Counted from the first letter of the stretch, positions 1 through 8,670 are shown. The stretch is DNA of 32,627 bases from Pseudomonadota bacterium (GCA_021777555.1 JAJYDK010000043.1:1-32627); one strand, 5' to 3'. The notes: generated by a model from the sequence alone, not told the origin. Translations and numbers: made by a program.

Positions 1-212
1 GGTCCGTGCCTGTGCGGTCGACTCGGGGGACGCGTTCACAGGATCGCGATACGGCGTGCGACGGGCCGGATCGTTAAGAGTCACCGTCCGCTGGCGCTTC
101 GTCTTCCCTGCCCCTCGGGTAGCGCGGCGCGAGAACCAAAGAGTGGGCTACGTACGTAGAACCTGAAGTCTAGGACTTGCGGACGGGGGTTCGATTCCCC
201 CCGCCTCCACCA
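1..212 (+). ncRNA. ssrA: tmRNA (ssrA), 3' part; 5' end lies before the window
   Basis: The segment ends in a tRNA-like T arm and acceptor strand: a GGGGG/CCCCC T stem around TTCGATT at 186-202, then GCCTCCACCA ending at 212 with an encoded CCA. Just upstream are the short A-rich linker and the TACGTAGAACC-type segment that precede the acceptor domain in proteobacterial tmRNAs. No tRNA anticodon arm is present at the right distance, which excludes an ordinary tRNA. The GC-rich paired stretches at 1-140 fit the downstream pseudoknots. tmRNAs are about 350-400 nt, so the tag-peptide reading frame and the 5' half are outside. Its role is trans-translation rescue of stalled ribosomes with SmpB. 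Confidence 0.92.
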
Positions 213-218
213 CTGAGG

Positions 219-248
219 TCCCGCCCCGGCTGCAAAGCCGGGGCGGGA
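219..248 (+). terminator. GC-rich hairpin behind tmRNA
   Basis: A perfect 12-bp inverted repeat, arms 219-230 and 237-248, encloses TGCAAA. If the T and last A also pair, the loop is a GCAA tetraloop of the stable GNRA class. It starts 7 nt after the tmRNA CCA end. There is no T tract behind it, so it may terminate weakly or mainly protect and define the 3' end before trimming. Confidence 0.5.
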
Positions 249-590
249 ACCGATGACCGTAGCCTCGCGGGTCAGTCCGCCTTCCGCAGCCGCCCTGCTC
301 ACCGCCCCGCTCGTATCGGGCGGCCTGAGTCGAATCGCCCGTGTCATCGGGGACGAGGGGCTGATCACGCTCACACCCCTGCTCCGGGGCGTGCGGCTCT
401 GCTAAACCGCAGTAACGGCTCCAGCCCGAGTATTTTTCCAGCACGCCAAATGCGTTAACCTACGGATCGGCCGGGAATCGCGCACGATCGAATGATCAGA
501 CTGTCGGTGGACGGCGACAGTGTCGGTTATTGCCGCAGACAATGTCCACAACTCACACAGCGGCATCGTTGTCGGACCACGGGAAGATTG
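249..590. other. Gene-free stretch between tmRNA and the glucan operon
   Basis: No convincing gene is seen. The short reading frames here are arginine/proline-rich and overlap the tmRNA, a common annotation artefact. The promoter of the glucan operon must lie here, but no hexamer pair is clear. An in-frame ATG at 492 would lengthen the next gene by 33 residues, but that extension does not look coding and has no well-placed ribosome binding site. Confidence 0.5.
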
Positions 591-2231
591 GTGTTACCCG
601 CTCATCGAATACATCTGGCGGCCTTCTTCGCTCTCCTCTCCCTGACCACCTCGGCGGCCTGGCCCGCGGTCAATCAGCAGAAACGGCCGGCGCCGCACCC
701 GGCCCGGCCCGCGGCCCATCATCCAGTCCGCCGGGCCCATCCCGTTCGGCCGGGGGCACGCCGGGCGGAGCATCGGGCGCCTCCCGCCCCGCCGTTCACC
801 TTCGACACCGTGAAGCGCATCGCGTGGCAGCGCGCTTTGAGCCCCTACCGGGTCCGCTCGACGGCCATTCCCCCGGCGCTGGCGCGGCTGAGCTACTCGC
901 AGTATCAGCAGATCCGCTTCAGACCCGACGCCGCCTTGTGGCGGGGCCAGTCGATGTTCAACGTACAGTTCTACCACCGCGGCTTCGCGTTCACCCGGCA
1001 GGTCAGAATCTACGAGGTGCTGCCCTCGGGTGTGCGCGAGGTGCGTTACAGCCCATCCATGTTCACGTTTGGCCGCCAGGTGCCGCGGATGCGCCTGCCG
1101 TGGGATCTGGGGTTCGCGGGCTTCTCGATCCATTATCCGCTCAACGCACCCACGCGCGAGGACGCGGTGCTCGCCTTTCTCGGGGCGTCCTATTTCCGCG
1201 TGCTCGGCCGCAATCAGGTGTACGGGGTGACCTCTCGGGGCCTCGCCATCGACAGCGCTTCGGTCGAAGGCGAGGAGTTTCCGTATTTCACCGATTTCTG
1301 GCTCGTCCCACCCGCCCCTCGGGCGCAATCCATGACCATCTACGCGCTGCTCGACAGCCCGAGCGTGGCCGGCGCCTACCAGTTCGATGTGCGCCCCGGC
1401 GCGGTCACCCAGGTGACGGTCACCGCGACGCTGTACCCGCGCGCCCGCATCGGCAAGCTCGGCATCGCCCCGCTCACCTCCATGTTCCTCTACGGGCGGA
1501 ACTCGGCACGGCAGCGCTTCGATGATTGGCGGCCACAGGTGCACGACAGCGACGGACTCATGATGCAGACCGGCACCGGCGAGTGGCTGTGGCGGCCGCT
1601 GCAGAACCCGAAGCGGCTCGAGGTGAACCGCTTCATGGACGACAATCCGCGCGGCTTCGGGCTCATCCAGCGCGACCGCAACTTCGCCGACTACGAGGAT
1701 CCGGTCGCCCAATACGAGCGGCGGCCGAGCTACTGGGTTCAGCCGCTCGGCAATTGGGGCCGCGGGGGCGTGGAGCTCGTGGAGATTCCGAGCACGGCCG
1801 CTGTCAATTACAACGTCGACGCGTACTGGGTGCCGAACGCACCGGTGGAGCCGCGCCGGCCGATCACCTTCTCTTACGTGCTCTCCTCCTATCTGAGCTC
1901 GAACACACGGTGGCCGCCCGGGGGACGGGCCGTGGCCACGCGCTTCGGTCCGGTCCTGCGCGCCGGCCACGCGGTATCGGGAATGCGGCGCGTCCTCATC
2001 GACTTCTCCGGAGGCGACCTCGATGGCCTCGAGGCCAGCCAGCCGCTGCGCCCCGAGATCTCGGCGCGCGGCGCCGCCATATCGCAGATCTCCGTGCAGA
2101 GGCTGCCCGAGAACGGCCATTGGAGGGTCGCGTTCGATGTGAAGCCCGCCGGCAGTGAGCCGGTGGACCTGCGCTGCTATCTCGAGCTGTACGACTCGGC
2201 GCTGACCGAGACGTGGACGGACCAGTGGTGA
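591..2231 (+). CDS. opgG: Periplasmic glucan biosynthesis protein OpgG-like (MdoG/GH186 family)
   Basis: Member of the MdoG/OpgG family, periplasmic proteins needed for osmoregulated periplasmic beta-1,2-glucans. With GTG 591 as start (GGGAAG at 581-586) the protein is 546 residues and opens with a Sec signal peptide (hydrophobic run LAAFFALLSL, then AAWPA). ATG 492 is the other option. Residues about 28-68 are an unusual Pro/Arg/His/Ala-rich linker, then the family domain begins at FTFDTVKR. Family motifs include FLGASYFR, LLDSPSVAGAY, WRPQVHDSDGL (Asp319) and NPRGFGLIQRDR. The position 88 residues after Asp319 is Tyr407, where the downstream paralogue has Asp382, so the predicted general acid is missing. 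First gene of an operon with opgH and opgD. Family is certain; the exact role (hydrolase, transglycosylase or non-catalytic helper) is not. Confidence 0.9.
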   Translation: MLPAHRIHLAAFFALLSLTTSAAWPAVNQQKRPAPHPARPAAHHPVRRAHPVRPGARRAEHRAPPAPPFTFDTVKRIAWQRALSPYRVRSTAIPPALARLSYSQYQQIRFRPDAALWRGQSMFNVQFYHRGFAFTRQVRIYEVLPSGVREVRYSPSMFTFGRQVPRMRLPWDLGFAGFSIHYPLNAPTREDAVLAFLGASYFRVLGRNQVYGVTSRGLAIDSASVEGEEFPYFTDFWLVPPAPRAQSMTIYALLDSPSVAGAYQFDVRPGAVTQVTVTATLYPRARIGKLGIAPLTSMFLYGRNSARQRFDDWRPQVHDSDGLMMQTGTGEWLWRPLQNPKRLEVNRFMDDNPRGFGLIQRDRNFADYEDPVAQYERRPSYWVQPLGNWGRGGVELVEIPSTAAVNYNVDAYWVPNAPVEPRRPITFSYVLSSYLSSNTRWPPGGRAVATRFGPVLRAGHAVSGMRRVLIDFSGGDLDGLEASQPLRPEISARGAAISQISVQRLPENGHWRVAFDVKPAGSEPVDLRCYLELYDSALTETWTDQW

Positions 2232-4201
2232 GGTCCACGGAACAAGCCGATCGCCTGCGCGAGACGGCGCGTCGGCGCCGTGTGCTCTTTTTCAGCCTGA
2301 CCCTGCTCACCGCGGCCGCGGCGACCGCGATGATGTGGGACATCCTGCAGGCGAACGGCCTCAACAAGCTCGATTGGGCGGGGCTCACCCTCTTCTTCGT
2401 GCTGTTCGTGTGGATCTCGAGCTCCTTCTGGAGCGCGGTGGTGGGGTTCGTGGTGCGCTTGCGCGGAGGGGATCCCGCCATGCTCGATGCCGGGCCGGCC
2501 GAGGGCCCGCTCCCGAGCCGCACCGCGCTCATCATGCCCATTCACAACGAAGACACTGCGCGCGTCGCGGCGGGACTCGATGTCATCTGGACCTCGGTCG
2601 CGCGGCTTCCCGAACAGGCCTCCTTCGATCTTTTCATCCTATCCGACACCCGCGACCCGCAGATCGCCGCCGCGGAGGAAGTCGCGTGGGCGGATCTCGT
2701 GGCCCGCCACGGCGCGCAGGGCCGCATTTTCTACCGCCGGCGTGTCGAGAACCTCGGCCGCAAGGCGGGCAATATCGCCGACTTCGTGCGTCGCTGGGGC
2801 GGAGCGTACGACTACGCAATCGTCCTCGACGCCGACAGCATCATGTCCGGCACCGCCTTCGTGCAGCTCGCGCGGCTGATGGATGCGCATCCACAGGTGG
2901 GCATCGTCCAGGCATTGCCCCTGCCCGCGGGCCGGGACACCCTGTTTGCCCGCCTGATCCAGTTCGCCACGCGCCTGAGCAGCCCGATGCTCGCGAGCGG
3001 CCTTGCGTACTGGCAGCTCGGGGAGGGCAACTATTGGGGCCACAACGCCATCATCCGGCTCAAGGCCTTCGCCGCCCACTGCGATCTGCCGCGCCTGCCG
3101 GGCCACCCGCCGCTTGGCGGGGAGATCCTGAGCCACGATTTCGTCGAAGCGGCATTCATACGCCGGGCCGGCTACGAGGTGTGGCTGCTGCCCGCCGATT
3201 CCGGTAGTTGGGAGGAAGTCCCCTCGAACGTCATCGACTACGCGGCGCGCGATCGGCGCTGGGCGCAGGGCAATCTGCAGCACCTCGGCCTGCTTCGGGC
3301 GCGCGGACTGCACTGGCTGAGCCGGGTGCACCTCGTGACCGGCGTGCTCTCCTACGTGACCTCGCCCCTGTGGCTGCTCGTGCTGTTGCTGAGCTCGAGC
3401 GTGGTGATACTGCAGGCGCTGCATGGCCATCAGTACTTCCTGCCCGGGAGCCACTCGCTCTTCCCCAACTGGCCGAAATACCGCGACGGGGAAATCGCGG
3501 CGCTGTTGTCGCTCACCGCGGTGGTGCTGCTGCTGCCGAAGGTGCTCGCCGCCGTGGACGCGCTGCGCAATCGCCGGCTTCGGGCCGGCTTCGGCGGCGC
3601 GTGGCGGCTCACCGTGAGCCTCGTGGTCGAGCAGCTCTTCAGCATCCTGCTGGCGCCGGCAATGATGCTGTTCCATACCACCTTCGTCATCAGCATCCTC
3701 AGCGGCAAGCCCGTTTCCTGGCGAGCGCAGGAAAGAGGCGACCGCGGCGTCAGCTGGCTCGAAGCGCTCAGGCGCCACAAGTGGCATGTGCTCATCGGCA
3801 TCGCCTGGGGCGCGCTCATTCTCAAGCTGGCTCCGCGCTACATCTGGTGGCTTCTGCCCGTGCTCGCGGGGATGGTGCTGTCGGTGCCCCTGACGATGCT
3901 GACGAGCCGGGTCGAGTTCGGACGGTGGATGCGCAGGCGAAAGCTGCTGCTCACCCCGGAGGAGACCCATCCGCCCGCCGAGATTGCGGCGCTCGAGGAG
4001 CGTCTGCGTCACGGCGGGCACGAGGCCACCGCGTCTTCCCGTCCCACGCAAACCGAGAAGGCGGACGCCTCCATCGGTCCGATGCGCGTGCCCGATCAGA
4101 CACCGCTGCCGATGAAGGCCCAGTCGCTCAACCACTTCAGCGTGCCCCACGCCTCCGGTCGGCGCGATGACAGGACGCGCAGCGAGAGACGCGGGTTCTG
4201 A
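2228..4201 (+). CDS. opgH: Glucans biosynthesis glucosyltransferase OpgH
   Basis: Inner-membrane family 2 glucosyltransferase that polymerises UDP-glucose into the beta-1,2-glucan backbone and passes it to the periplasm. Two transmembrane helices (about 20-40 and 50-76) precede the cytoplasmic GT2 domain: RTALIMPIHNED at 98-109, LSDTRDP, DADS at 201-204, SHDFVEA at 302-308 and RDRRWAQGN at 341-349 (the R/Q-x-x-RW acceptor motif). Several more membrane helices follow between about 365 and 565. At 657 residues it is near Xanthomonas OpgH and shorter than the 847-residue E. coli protein. In-frame GTG codons lie at 2213, 2225 and 2228; 2228 is chosen because GGACGGA at 2215-2221 is best spaced and the start overlaps the opgG stop as GTGA, implying translational coupling. 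Confidence 0.95.
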   Translation: MRSTEQADRLRETARRRRVLFFSLTLLTAAAATAMMWDILQANGLNKLDWAGLTLFFVLFVWISSSFWSAVVGFVVRLRGGDPAMLDAGPAEGPLPSRTALIMPIHNEDTARVAAGLDVIWTSVARLPEQASFDLFILSDTRDPQIAAAEEVAWADLVARHGAQGRIFYRRRVENLGRKAGNIADFVRRWGGAYDYAIVLDADSIMSGTAFVQLARLMDAHPQVGIVQALPLPAGRDTLFARLIQFATRLSSPMLASGLAYWQLGEGNYWGHNAIIRLKAFAAHCDLPRLPGHPPLGGEILSHDFVEAAFIRRAGYEVWLLPADSGSWEEVPSNVIDYAARDRRWAQGNLQHLGLLRARGLHWLSRVHLVTGVLSYVTSPLWLLVLLLSSSVVILQALHGHQYFLPGSHSLFPNWPKYRDGEIAALLSLTAVVLLLPKVLAAVDALRNRRLRAGFGGAWRLTVSLVVEQLFSILLAPAMMLFHTTFVISILSGKPVSWRAQERGDRGVSWLEALRRHKWHVLIGIAWGALILKLAPRYIWWLLPVLAGMVLSVPLTMLTSRVEFGRWMRRRKLLLTPEETHPPAEIAALEERLRHGGHEATASSRPTQTEKADASIGPMRVPDQTPLPMKAQSLNHFSVPHASGRRDDRTRSERRGF

Positions 4202-4238
4202 GGCGATCGGCTCTAGAGTCAACCGGAGGGATCACCCG

Positions 4239-5849
4239 ATGAATCGACGAGGCTTTTTGCGGGCCGGCGCGGCCACGATGACTTCCATCGCCCCCTGGCC
4301 TTGGGATTTCGCGCGCAAAAAGAAACCTGCGCAGCCCCAGCTGGGCATCACGCAGCTCGGCTCGCCCCAGCCCTTCTCGTTCGAGACGCTGAAGAAGCAG
4401 GCCCACTCGATGTCCCTCGGCGCGTACAGCGAGCCGGTGCCTGCCCTGCCGCCCGCCATCGCGCAGCTCAACTGGGACCAGTGGGAGTCGATCACCTACC
4501 TTCCCCAGCGCGCGCTGTGGTACGGAGACGACCTGTGCTTCCGCATTCGATTCGATCACCTCGGGTTCACCATGAAGCGCCCGGTCTCCATGTACGCGCT
4601 CGAAGGGGGCAATGCGCGGCAGATCCTCTTCGACCCCACCCTGTTCGACTACAGCCGATCGGGACTGAAACCGGCCGACATCCCGAAGACTCTCGGGTTT
4701 TCCGGATTCAACCTGCTCTTCCACACCGACTGGATCTCCGACCGGGCGGTGTTCCAGGGCGCCTCCTATTTCCGCGCCGTCGATGGCAGCGGCCAGTACG
4801 GCATGTCGCAGCGGGGACTTGCGATCGACACGGGGCTCCCACAACCGGAGGAGTTCCCGGATTTCGTCGCGTTCTACCTGGAGAAGCCCAAGCCCGGATC
4901 GACACTGCTCACCGTGTACGCGCTGCTCGACTCCCCGAGCGTCGCCGGCGCCTATCGCTTCGTGATCGACGTCGCCGACACGCTCGTGATGGATGTGGAT
5001 CTGAGTCTGTATCCGCGCCGGCAGATCACCCGCCTCGGCATCGCTCCGGGGACCAGCATGTATCTCAAGGGCGAGAACGACCACCGGGTGAGCGATGACT
5101 GGCGGCCGCAGATCCATGATTCGGACGGTCTTCAGCTGCACACCGGGGTGGGCGAGTGGATCTGGCGTCCCCTCACCAACCCGGGCGTCCTGCGCGTCAA
5201 TTCCTACCTCGATGACAACCCTCGCGGCTTCGGCTTGATGCAGCGCGACCGTCGGTTCGAGGACTACCAGGACGATGGCACCTGGTACAACCGCCGACCC
5301 TGCTGCTGGGTGCAGCCGAAGGGCGACTGGGGCAAGGGCGAGGTGATGCTGGTCGAGATCCCCACGGTGGACGAGACCATGGACAACATCGTGGCGTTCT
5401 GGAACCCGGCCGGCGAGGTCGTCCCGGGCAGAGCCTACGAATACGGCTACCGGTTGTACTGGTGCCGCCAGAATCCGTTCGGTCCCCCGCTCGCGCAAGT
5501 GGAGGCGACGCGCGATGGCATCGGCGGCATCGTCGGGCAGCCGCGCAAGGAGTTCTCCTGGCGCTTCGTGGTCGATTTCGTGGGCGGGGATCTGCCGATG
5601 CTCGCACACGATGCCCAGGTCACACCCGTCATCAGCACCTCGAACGGTCACGTCCAGCTCGTCTCCGCGCGACCGCTCACGCCGGTGAACGGCTGGCGGG
5701 CCATGTTCGACCTCGTCCCACAGGAGCTCGGGCAGCCGATCGATCTGCGGCTCTATCTGTCCATGGACGGCCAGGCGCTCACCGAGACCTGGATGTATGA
5801 ATACACCCCGCCGCCGCTCGCGGAGCAACGGCAAGACCTCATCGGCTGA
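4239..5849 (+). CDS. opgD: Glucan biosynthesis protein OpgD (Tat-exported GH186)
   Basis: Second MdoG/OpgG-family protein, 536 residues, acting on periplasmic glucans. It starts with a twin-arginine signal (MNRRGFLRAG then a hydrophobic stretch), as in E. coli OpgD. ATG 4239 has a strong GGAGGG site at 4225-4230, which rules out the longer frame from 4167. The domain runs from about 45 to the end, with DDWRPQIHDSDGL (Asp294) and MDNIVAFW (Asp382). The 88-residue spacing equals that of the Asp pair I recall for E. coli OpgD (300 and 388), an endo-beta-1,2-glucanase; homologues in Xanthomonas cyclise the glucan. So this copy looks catalytically competent, either hydrolysing or transglycosylating. 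It lies 37 nt behind opgH and ends overlapping the convergent ATP-grasp gene by 11 bp. Confidence 0.93.
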   Translation: MNRRGFLRAGAATMTSIAPWPWDFARKKKPAQPQLGITQLGSPQPFSFETLKKQAHSMSLGAYSEPVPALPPAIAQLNWDQWESITYLPQRALWYGDDLCFRIRFDHLGFTMKRPVSMYALEGGNARQILFDPTLFDYSRSGLKPADIPKTLGFSGFNLLFHTDWISDRAVFQGASYFRAVDGSGQYGMSQRGLAIDTGLPQPEEFPDFVAFYLEKPKPGSTLLTVYALLDSPSVAGAYRFVIDVADTLVMDVDLSLYPRRQITRLGIAPGTSMYLKGENDHRVSDDWRPQIHDSDGLQLHTGVGEWIWRPLTNPGVLRVNSYLDDNPRGFGLMQRDRRFEDYQDDGTWYNRRPCCWVQPKGDWGKGEVMLVEIPTVDETMDNIVAFWNPAGEVVPGRAYEYGYRLYWCRQNPFGPPLAQVEATRDGIGGIVGQPRKEFSWRFVVDFVGGDLPMLAHDAQVTPVISTSNGHVQLVSARPLTPVNGWRAMFDLVPQELGQPIDLRLYLSMDGQALTETWMYEYTPPPLAEQRQDLIG

Positions 5850-6792
5850 CCGGGACTACCAGGAACTGCGCGACCTCGCGCGCGAAGCGCTGCGCCGCGC
5901 CTTCGGCATAGCCCAGAAACAGCGACGGCTCGGCGAGCTCGAGCTCGAGCAGCCGGGGAGTCCCCCGCGGACCGGGCAACAGATCGACTCGCGCATACAA
6001 GGGCATTGCGGATGACCGCCCGCCGGCCGAGAGCGCCTCGAGCACCCGCGCCCCGACCCGCAACTCCGCCTCGCCAGGCACGCGCGGGGTGATGTGCTCG
6101 GGTGCGAACAGCGCGCGGGTCGGGTCCTCGCCGGGTCGAAGCAGCGGACCCTTGCGGATGGCGTGGCTGAATCGGCCACGGAAATAGAGCAACGCCGTCT
6201 CACCCTCCCGATCGACGCTCTCGAGATACGGCTGCAGCAGCGCACTGCGCCCCGCCGACAGCAGCTGCCGGGCGTGCTCGGCGGCCTCTGCGGCGCCAGT
6301 GCGGGCGAGCCTGCGGGCGCCGCGCGAGCCGGCCCCCACGGCGGGCTTCACGACGAACTCCGCGCACGATTGCCGGCTCAGGAAGGAGTCCACGGCCGCC
6401 TGCGGATCCTCGCCGGGCTCGATGAATTCGCTCGGTACCGTCGGCACCCCGAGCGCGGACAGCTCTCGGAGGTAGTGTTTGTCGGTATTCCAGACGACCA
6501 GCGCCTGCGGATTGTGCAGCCGGGTCTGCGCCGCGACGCCCGCGAGCCAGGTACGAAACTCCCCGAGGCGCTCGGTGTAGTCCCAGGTCGAGCGCAGCAG
6601 CGCAAGCGCGAAATCTGCCCAGCGCACTTCGGGATCATCCCACTCCACGACATCGGGATCGAGGCCGCATTCCCTCAAGGCGGCGCTGAGCGGCGCCATG
6701 TCCTCATCGAGTCCTCGCGCGGCGCGAGCGCTGATGAGCGCCACCTTCCCCCGCGCGCCACCCGGGCGCTCCCCGCTAGACAACTTGCCCAT
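5839..6792 (-). CDS. ATP-grasp domain protein (putative carboxylate-amine ligase)
   Basis: About 317 residues with an ATP-grasp fold. Visible signs are LLRSTWDY (66-72), a WNTDKHYLRELSALGVPTVP block (101-120), the nucleotide-binding lysine in FVVKPAVGAGSRG (Lys149), LLQPY at 185-189 and the metal-binding end LLELELAEPSLFLGY (281-295). This subgroup with the RSTWDY motif is related to RimK/glutathione-synthetase-like and cycloserine-pathway DcsG-like proteins. ATP-grasp ligases form an acyl phosphate and join a carboxylate to an amine; the substrate here is unknown. Start ATG 6792 gives a 17-bp overlap with the upstream amidase gene; an ATG at 6810 or GTG at 6747 are alternatives, and no strong ribosome binding site decides. 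Last gene of a three-gene overlapping operon, convergent with opgD. Confidence 0.85.
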   Translation of the reverse strand: MGKLSSGERPGGARGKVALISARAARGLDEDMAPLSAALRECGLDPDVVEWDDPEVRWADFALALLRSTWDYTERLGEFRTWLAGVAAQTRLHNPQALVVWNTDKHYLRELSALGVPTVPSEFIEPGEDPQAAVDSFLSRQSCAEFVVKPAVGAGSRGARRLARTGAAEAAEHARQLLSAGRSALLQPYLESVDREGETALLYFRGRFSHAIRKGPLLRPGEDPTRALFAPEHITPRVPGEAELRVGARVLEALSAGGRSSAMPLYARVDLLPGPRGTPRLLELELAEPSLFLGYAEGAAQRFAREVAQFLVVPVSR

Positions 6793-7693
6793 CCAGCGTG
6801 ACGAGGGCGCCATAGAGGTCCGGGCGGCGGTCACGGAATACGAACCAGTTGTCCCGCAGACGCGCCGTCTCCTCGAGATCGAAGCTGGCCGTGAGCACCG
6901 CATCCCCCTGCGGTGGCGCCTCGGCCACTTTTGCGCCCAGCGCATCGGTGATGAACGACGAGCCGTAGAAGCGGATGTAAAGCCCTTGCGGATCCTGCAG
7001 CGAGCGCTCGAGACCATAGCGGTTGGCGGCGATCAGCGGCGTCAGGTTGGCCGCCGCATGACCCTGTTGGGTGCGCTGCCAGTGCTCGCGCGAATCCACC
7101 GCGATCGCCGGCGGCGGCTCGCTGCCGATGGCGGTCGGATAGAAGAGCAGTTCCGCGCCGCCGAGCACCATGGCGCGCGCGGCCTCGGGAAACCACTGGT
7201 CCCAGCAGATGCCGACCCCGATGCGCGCAAAGCGCGTCGCCCAGACCTTGAAACCCGTATCCCCCGGGCTGAAGTAGTTCTTCTCCTGGTACCCCGGGCC
7301 ATTGGGGATATGCGACTTGCGGTATACGCCGAGTATGCGGCCCGCATCGACGATCGCGATGGAATTGAAATAGACCGGGCCCGCGCGCTCGAAGAAGCTC
7401 ACCGGCAGCACGACTCCGAGCTCGCGCGCGACCTCGCTGAAGTGGCGCACCACGCGGCTCTGCTCGAGAGGGCTCGCCAGCTTCAGGTGCCGTGCGTCCT
7501 GCTCGATGCAGAAATACGGTGTCTCGAACAGCTCGGGCAGCAGGATGATGTGAGCGCCCCGACTCGCCGCCTCCCGCACCAGGCGCTCGGCACAGGCGAT
7601 GTTGGCGTCCGCATCCCAGCCGCAGGCCATCTGAATGGCCGCCACCGTCACGGGACGGGGGGTGTGTCGCAGGTGCTCGGGAAGCTCAGGCAT
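6776..7693 (-). CDS. aguB: N-carbamoylputrescine amidase (nitrilase superfamily)
   Basis: Carbon-nitrogen hydrolase of 305 residues with the complete Glu-Lys-Cys triad: Glu54 in LLPELFETPYF, Lys126 in YRKSHIPNGPGYQEK and Cys163 in GICWDQWFPEAAR. The whole sequence, including the YFSPGDTGFKVW and AAANRYG-type blocks, fits AguB, which converts N-carbamoylputrescine to putrescine, CO2 and ammonia in the cytoplasm. Its usual partner, agmatine deiminase AguA, is not in this window. The start overlaps the stop of the upstream oxidoreductase gene by 8 bp and its stop overlaps the ATP-grasp gene, so the three are probably translated as a unit. That context leaves open a related amidase role on another carbamoyl or amide substrate. 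Confidence 0.92.
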   Translation of the reverse strand: MPELPEHLRHTPRPVTVAAIQMACGWDADANIACAERLVREAASRGAHIILLPELFETPYFCIEQDARHLKLASPLEQSRVVRHFSEVARELGVVLPVSFFERAGPVYFNSIAIVDAGRILGVYRKSHIPNGPGYQEKNYFSPGDTGFKVWATRFARIGVGICWDQWFPEAARAMVLGGAELLFYPTAIGSEPPPAIAVDSREHWQRTQQGHAAANLTPLIAANRYGLERSLQDPQGLYIRFYGSSFITDALGAKVAEAPPQGDAVLTASFDLEETARLRDNWFVFRDRRPDLYGALVTLDGQVV

Positions 7694-8663
7694 CGGGTCC
7701 GGACTCCATCATGCGGCGGGTAACCAGTGACTCGTTCACCTGTTCGGTGATGCGCATGGCCGTCTCGAGCGCCGCGAGGCCATCCTCGCCGCCGACCACC
7801 GGTGGCCGTCCCGTGCGGATGCACTCGAGAAAGGATTCGATCTCGGCCTTGAGCGCATCCCCCTGCTCGAGGCTGTGCTCCTCGATGTTCACCGGCAGAG
7901 AGCCCGCCGACCCGGCGCCCTCGCGCTTGCGGATCAGGGTCAGGATCTTCTGCTGCAGGTCGAGGGACAGGTACGCATCGTCCTCGAAAATGCGCATCTT
8001 GCGCTCGGTCTTGAGGCTGACGCGGCTCGCGGTGGCGTTGACCACGCAGCCATTGGCGAAGCGGATGCGCGCGTTGGCGATATCGATGGCCTCGGAGAAC
8101 ACGGGAGTGCCGATCGCATCGATGGTGAGCACCGGCGCCCCGACGATGGTCTGCACGAGGTCGATGTCGTGGATCATCAGATCGAGCACCACGTTCACGT
8201 CGGTTCCCCTTTCCTTGTACGGGGCGAGACGGTGGCATTCGACGAAGCGTGGCGCGCGCAGATGCGGCTCGGCGGCGAGAATGGCGGAATTGAATCGCTC
8301 CAGGTGCCCGACCTGCAGGATGCGCCCGCCCCGGGCGGCCAGGTCGATCAGCTCGCGCGCCTCGCGGGGCGTCTCGGTGATCGGCTTTTCCACCAGGACA
8401 TGGGCGCCGGCGGCCAGGAAGTCGCGGGCGATGGCGAAGTGCGCGGGCGTAGGCGTGACCACACTCACCGCATCGACCTCGCCTAGAAGCGTCCGGTAAT
8501 CTTCCACAGCGCGCGTACCGACTTCCGCGGCCACCCCCTCCCGGGCGTCCTGGCGCGCGTCCACCACGCCGACGAGCGTGCACCTGGGGGACTGCGCGTA
8601 CTTCTGCGCATGAAACCGGCCGAGATAGCCGACACCGATGACCGCGGCTCTGAGCTTGTCCAT
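7686..8663 (-). CDS. Gfo/Idh/MocA family NAD(P)-dependent oxidoreductase
   Basis: N-terminal Rossmann fold with VIGVGYLGRFHAQ (GxGxxG) and VVDAR at the end of the second strand, then SVVTPTPAHF and VEKPI with the catalytic-region lysine. The C-terminal half carries VLDLMIHDIDLV and a beta-sheet dimerisation region. Members oxidise or reduce sugars, often nucleotide sugars; GnnA, the UDP-GlcNAc 3-dehydrogenase used for 3-amino lipid A, is one relative, but no matching aminotransferase is nearby, so the substrate is open. ATG 8663 is preferred because CATAAT lies exactly 7 nt before it with no ribosome binding site, suggesting a leaderless message; ATG 8672, three codons upstream in frame, is the alternative. 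First gene of the overlapping trio. Confidence 0.9.
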   Translation of the reverse strand: MDKLRAAVIGVGYLGRFHAQKYAQSPRCTLVGVVDARQDAREGVAAEVGTRAVEDYRTLLGEVDAVSVVTPTPAHFAIARDFLAAGAHVLVEKPITETPREARELIDLAARGGRILQVGHLERFNSAILAAEPHLRAPRFVECHRLAPYKERGTDVNVVLDLMIHDIDLVQTIVGAPVLTIDAIGTPVFSEAIDIANARIRFANGCVVNATASRVSLKTERKMRIFEDDAYLSLDLQQKILTLIRKREGAGSAGSLPVNIEEHSLEQGDALKAEIESFLECIRTGRPPVVGGEDGLAALETAMRITEQVNESLVTRRMMESGPDA

Positions 8664-8670
8664 GGAGCCC

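Noticed and set aside
81..458. Short ORFs over and after the tmRNA, on both strands
   Set aside because: They translate the tRNA-like end into Arg/Pro-rich peptides, including a VEAGGIEPPS-type stretch that is a known artefact of RNA-gene ends.
594..2120. 508-codon minus frame opposite opgG
   Set aside because: Antisense of a clear gene; long open antisense frames are expected at this GC content, and no family is recognisable.
6793..7017. N-terminal extension of the ATP-grasp frame
   Set aside because: Falls inside the amidase gene in another frame and reads Ser/Arg-rich, unlike the fold that starts after 6792.
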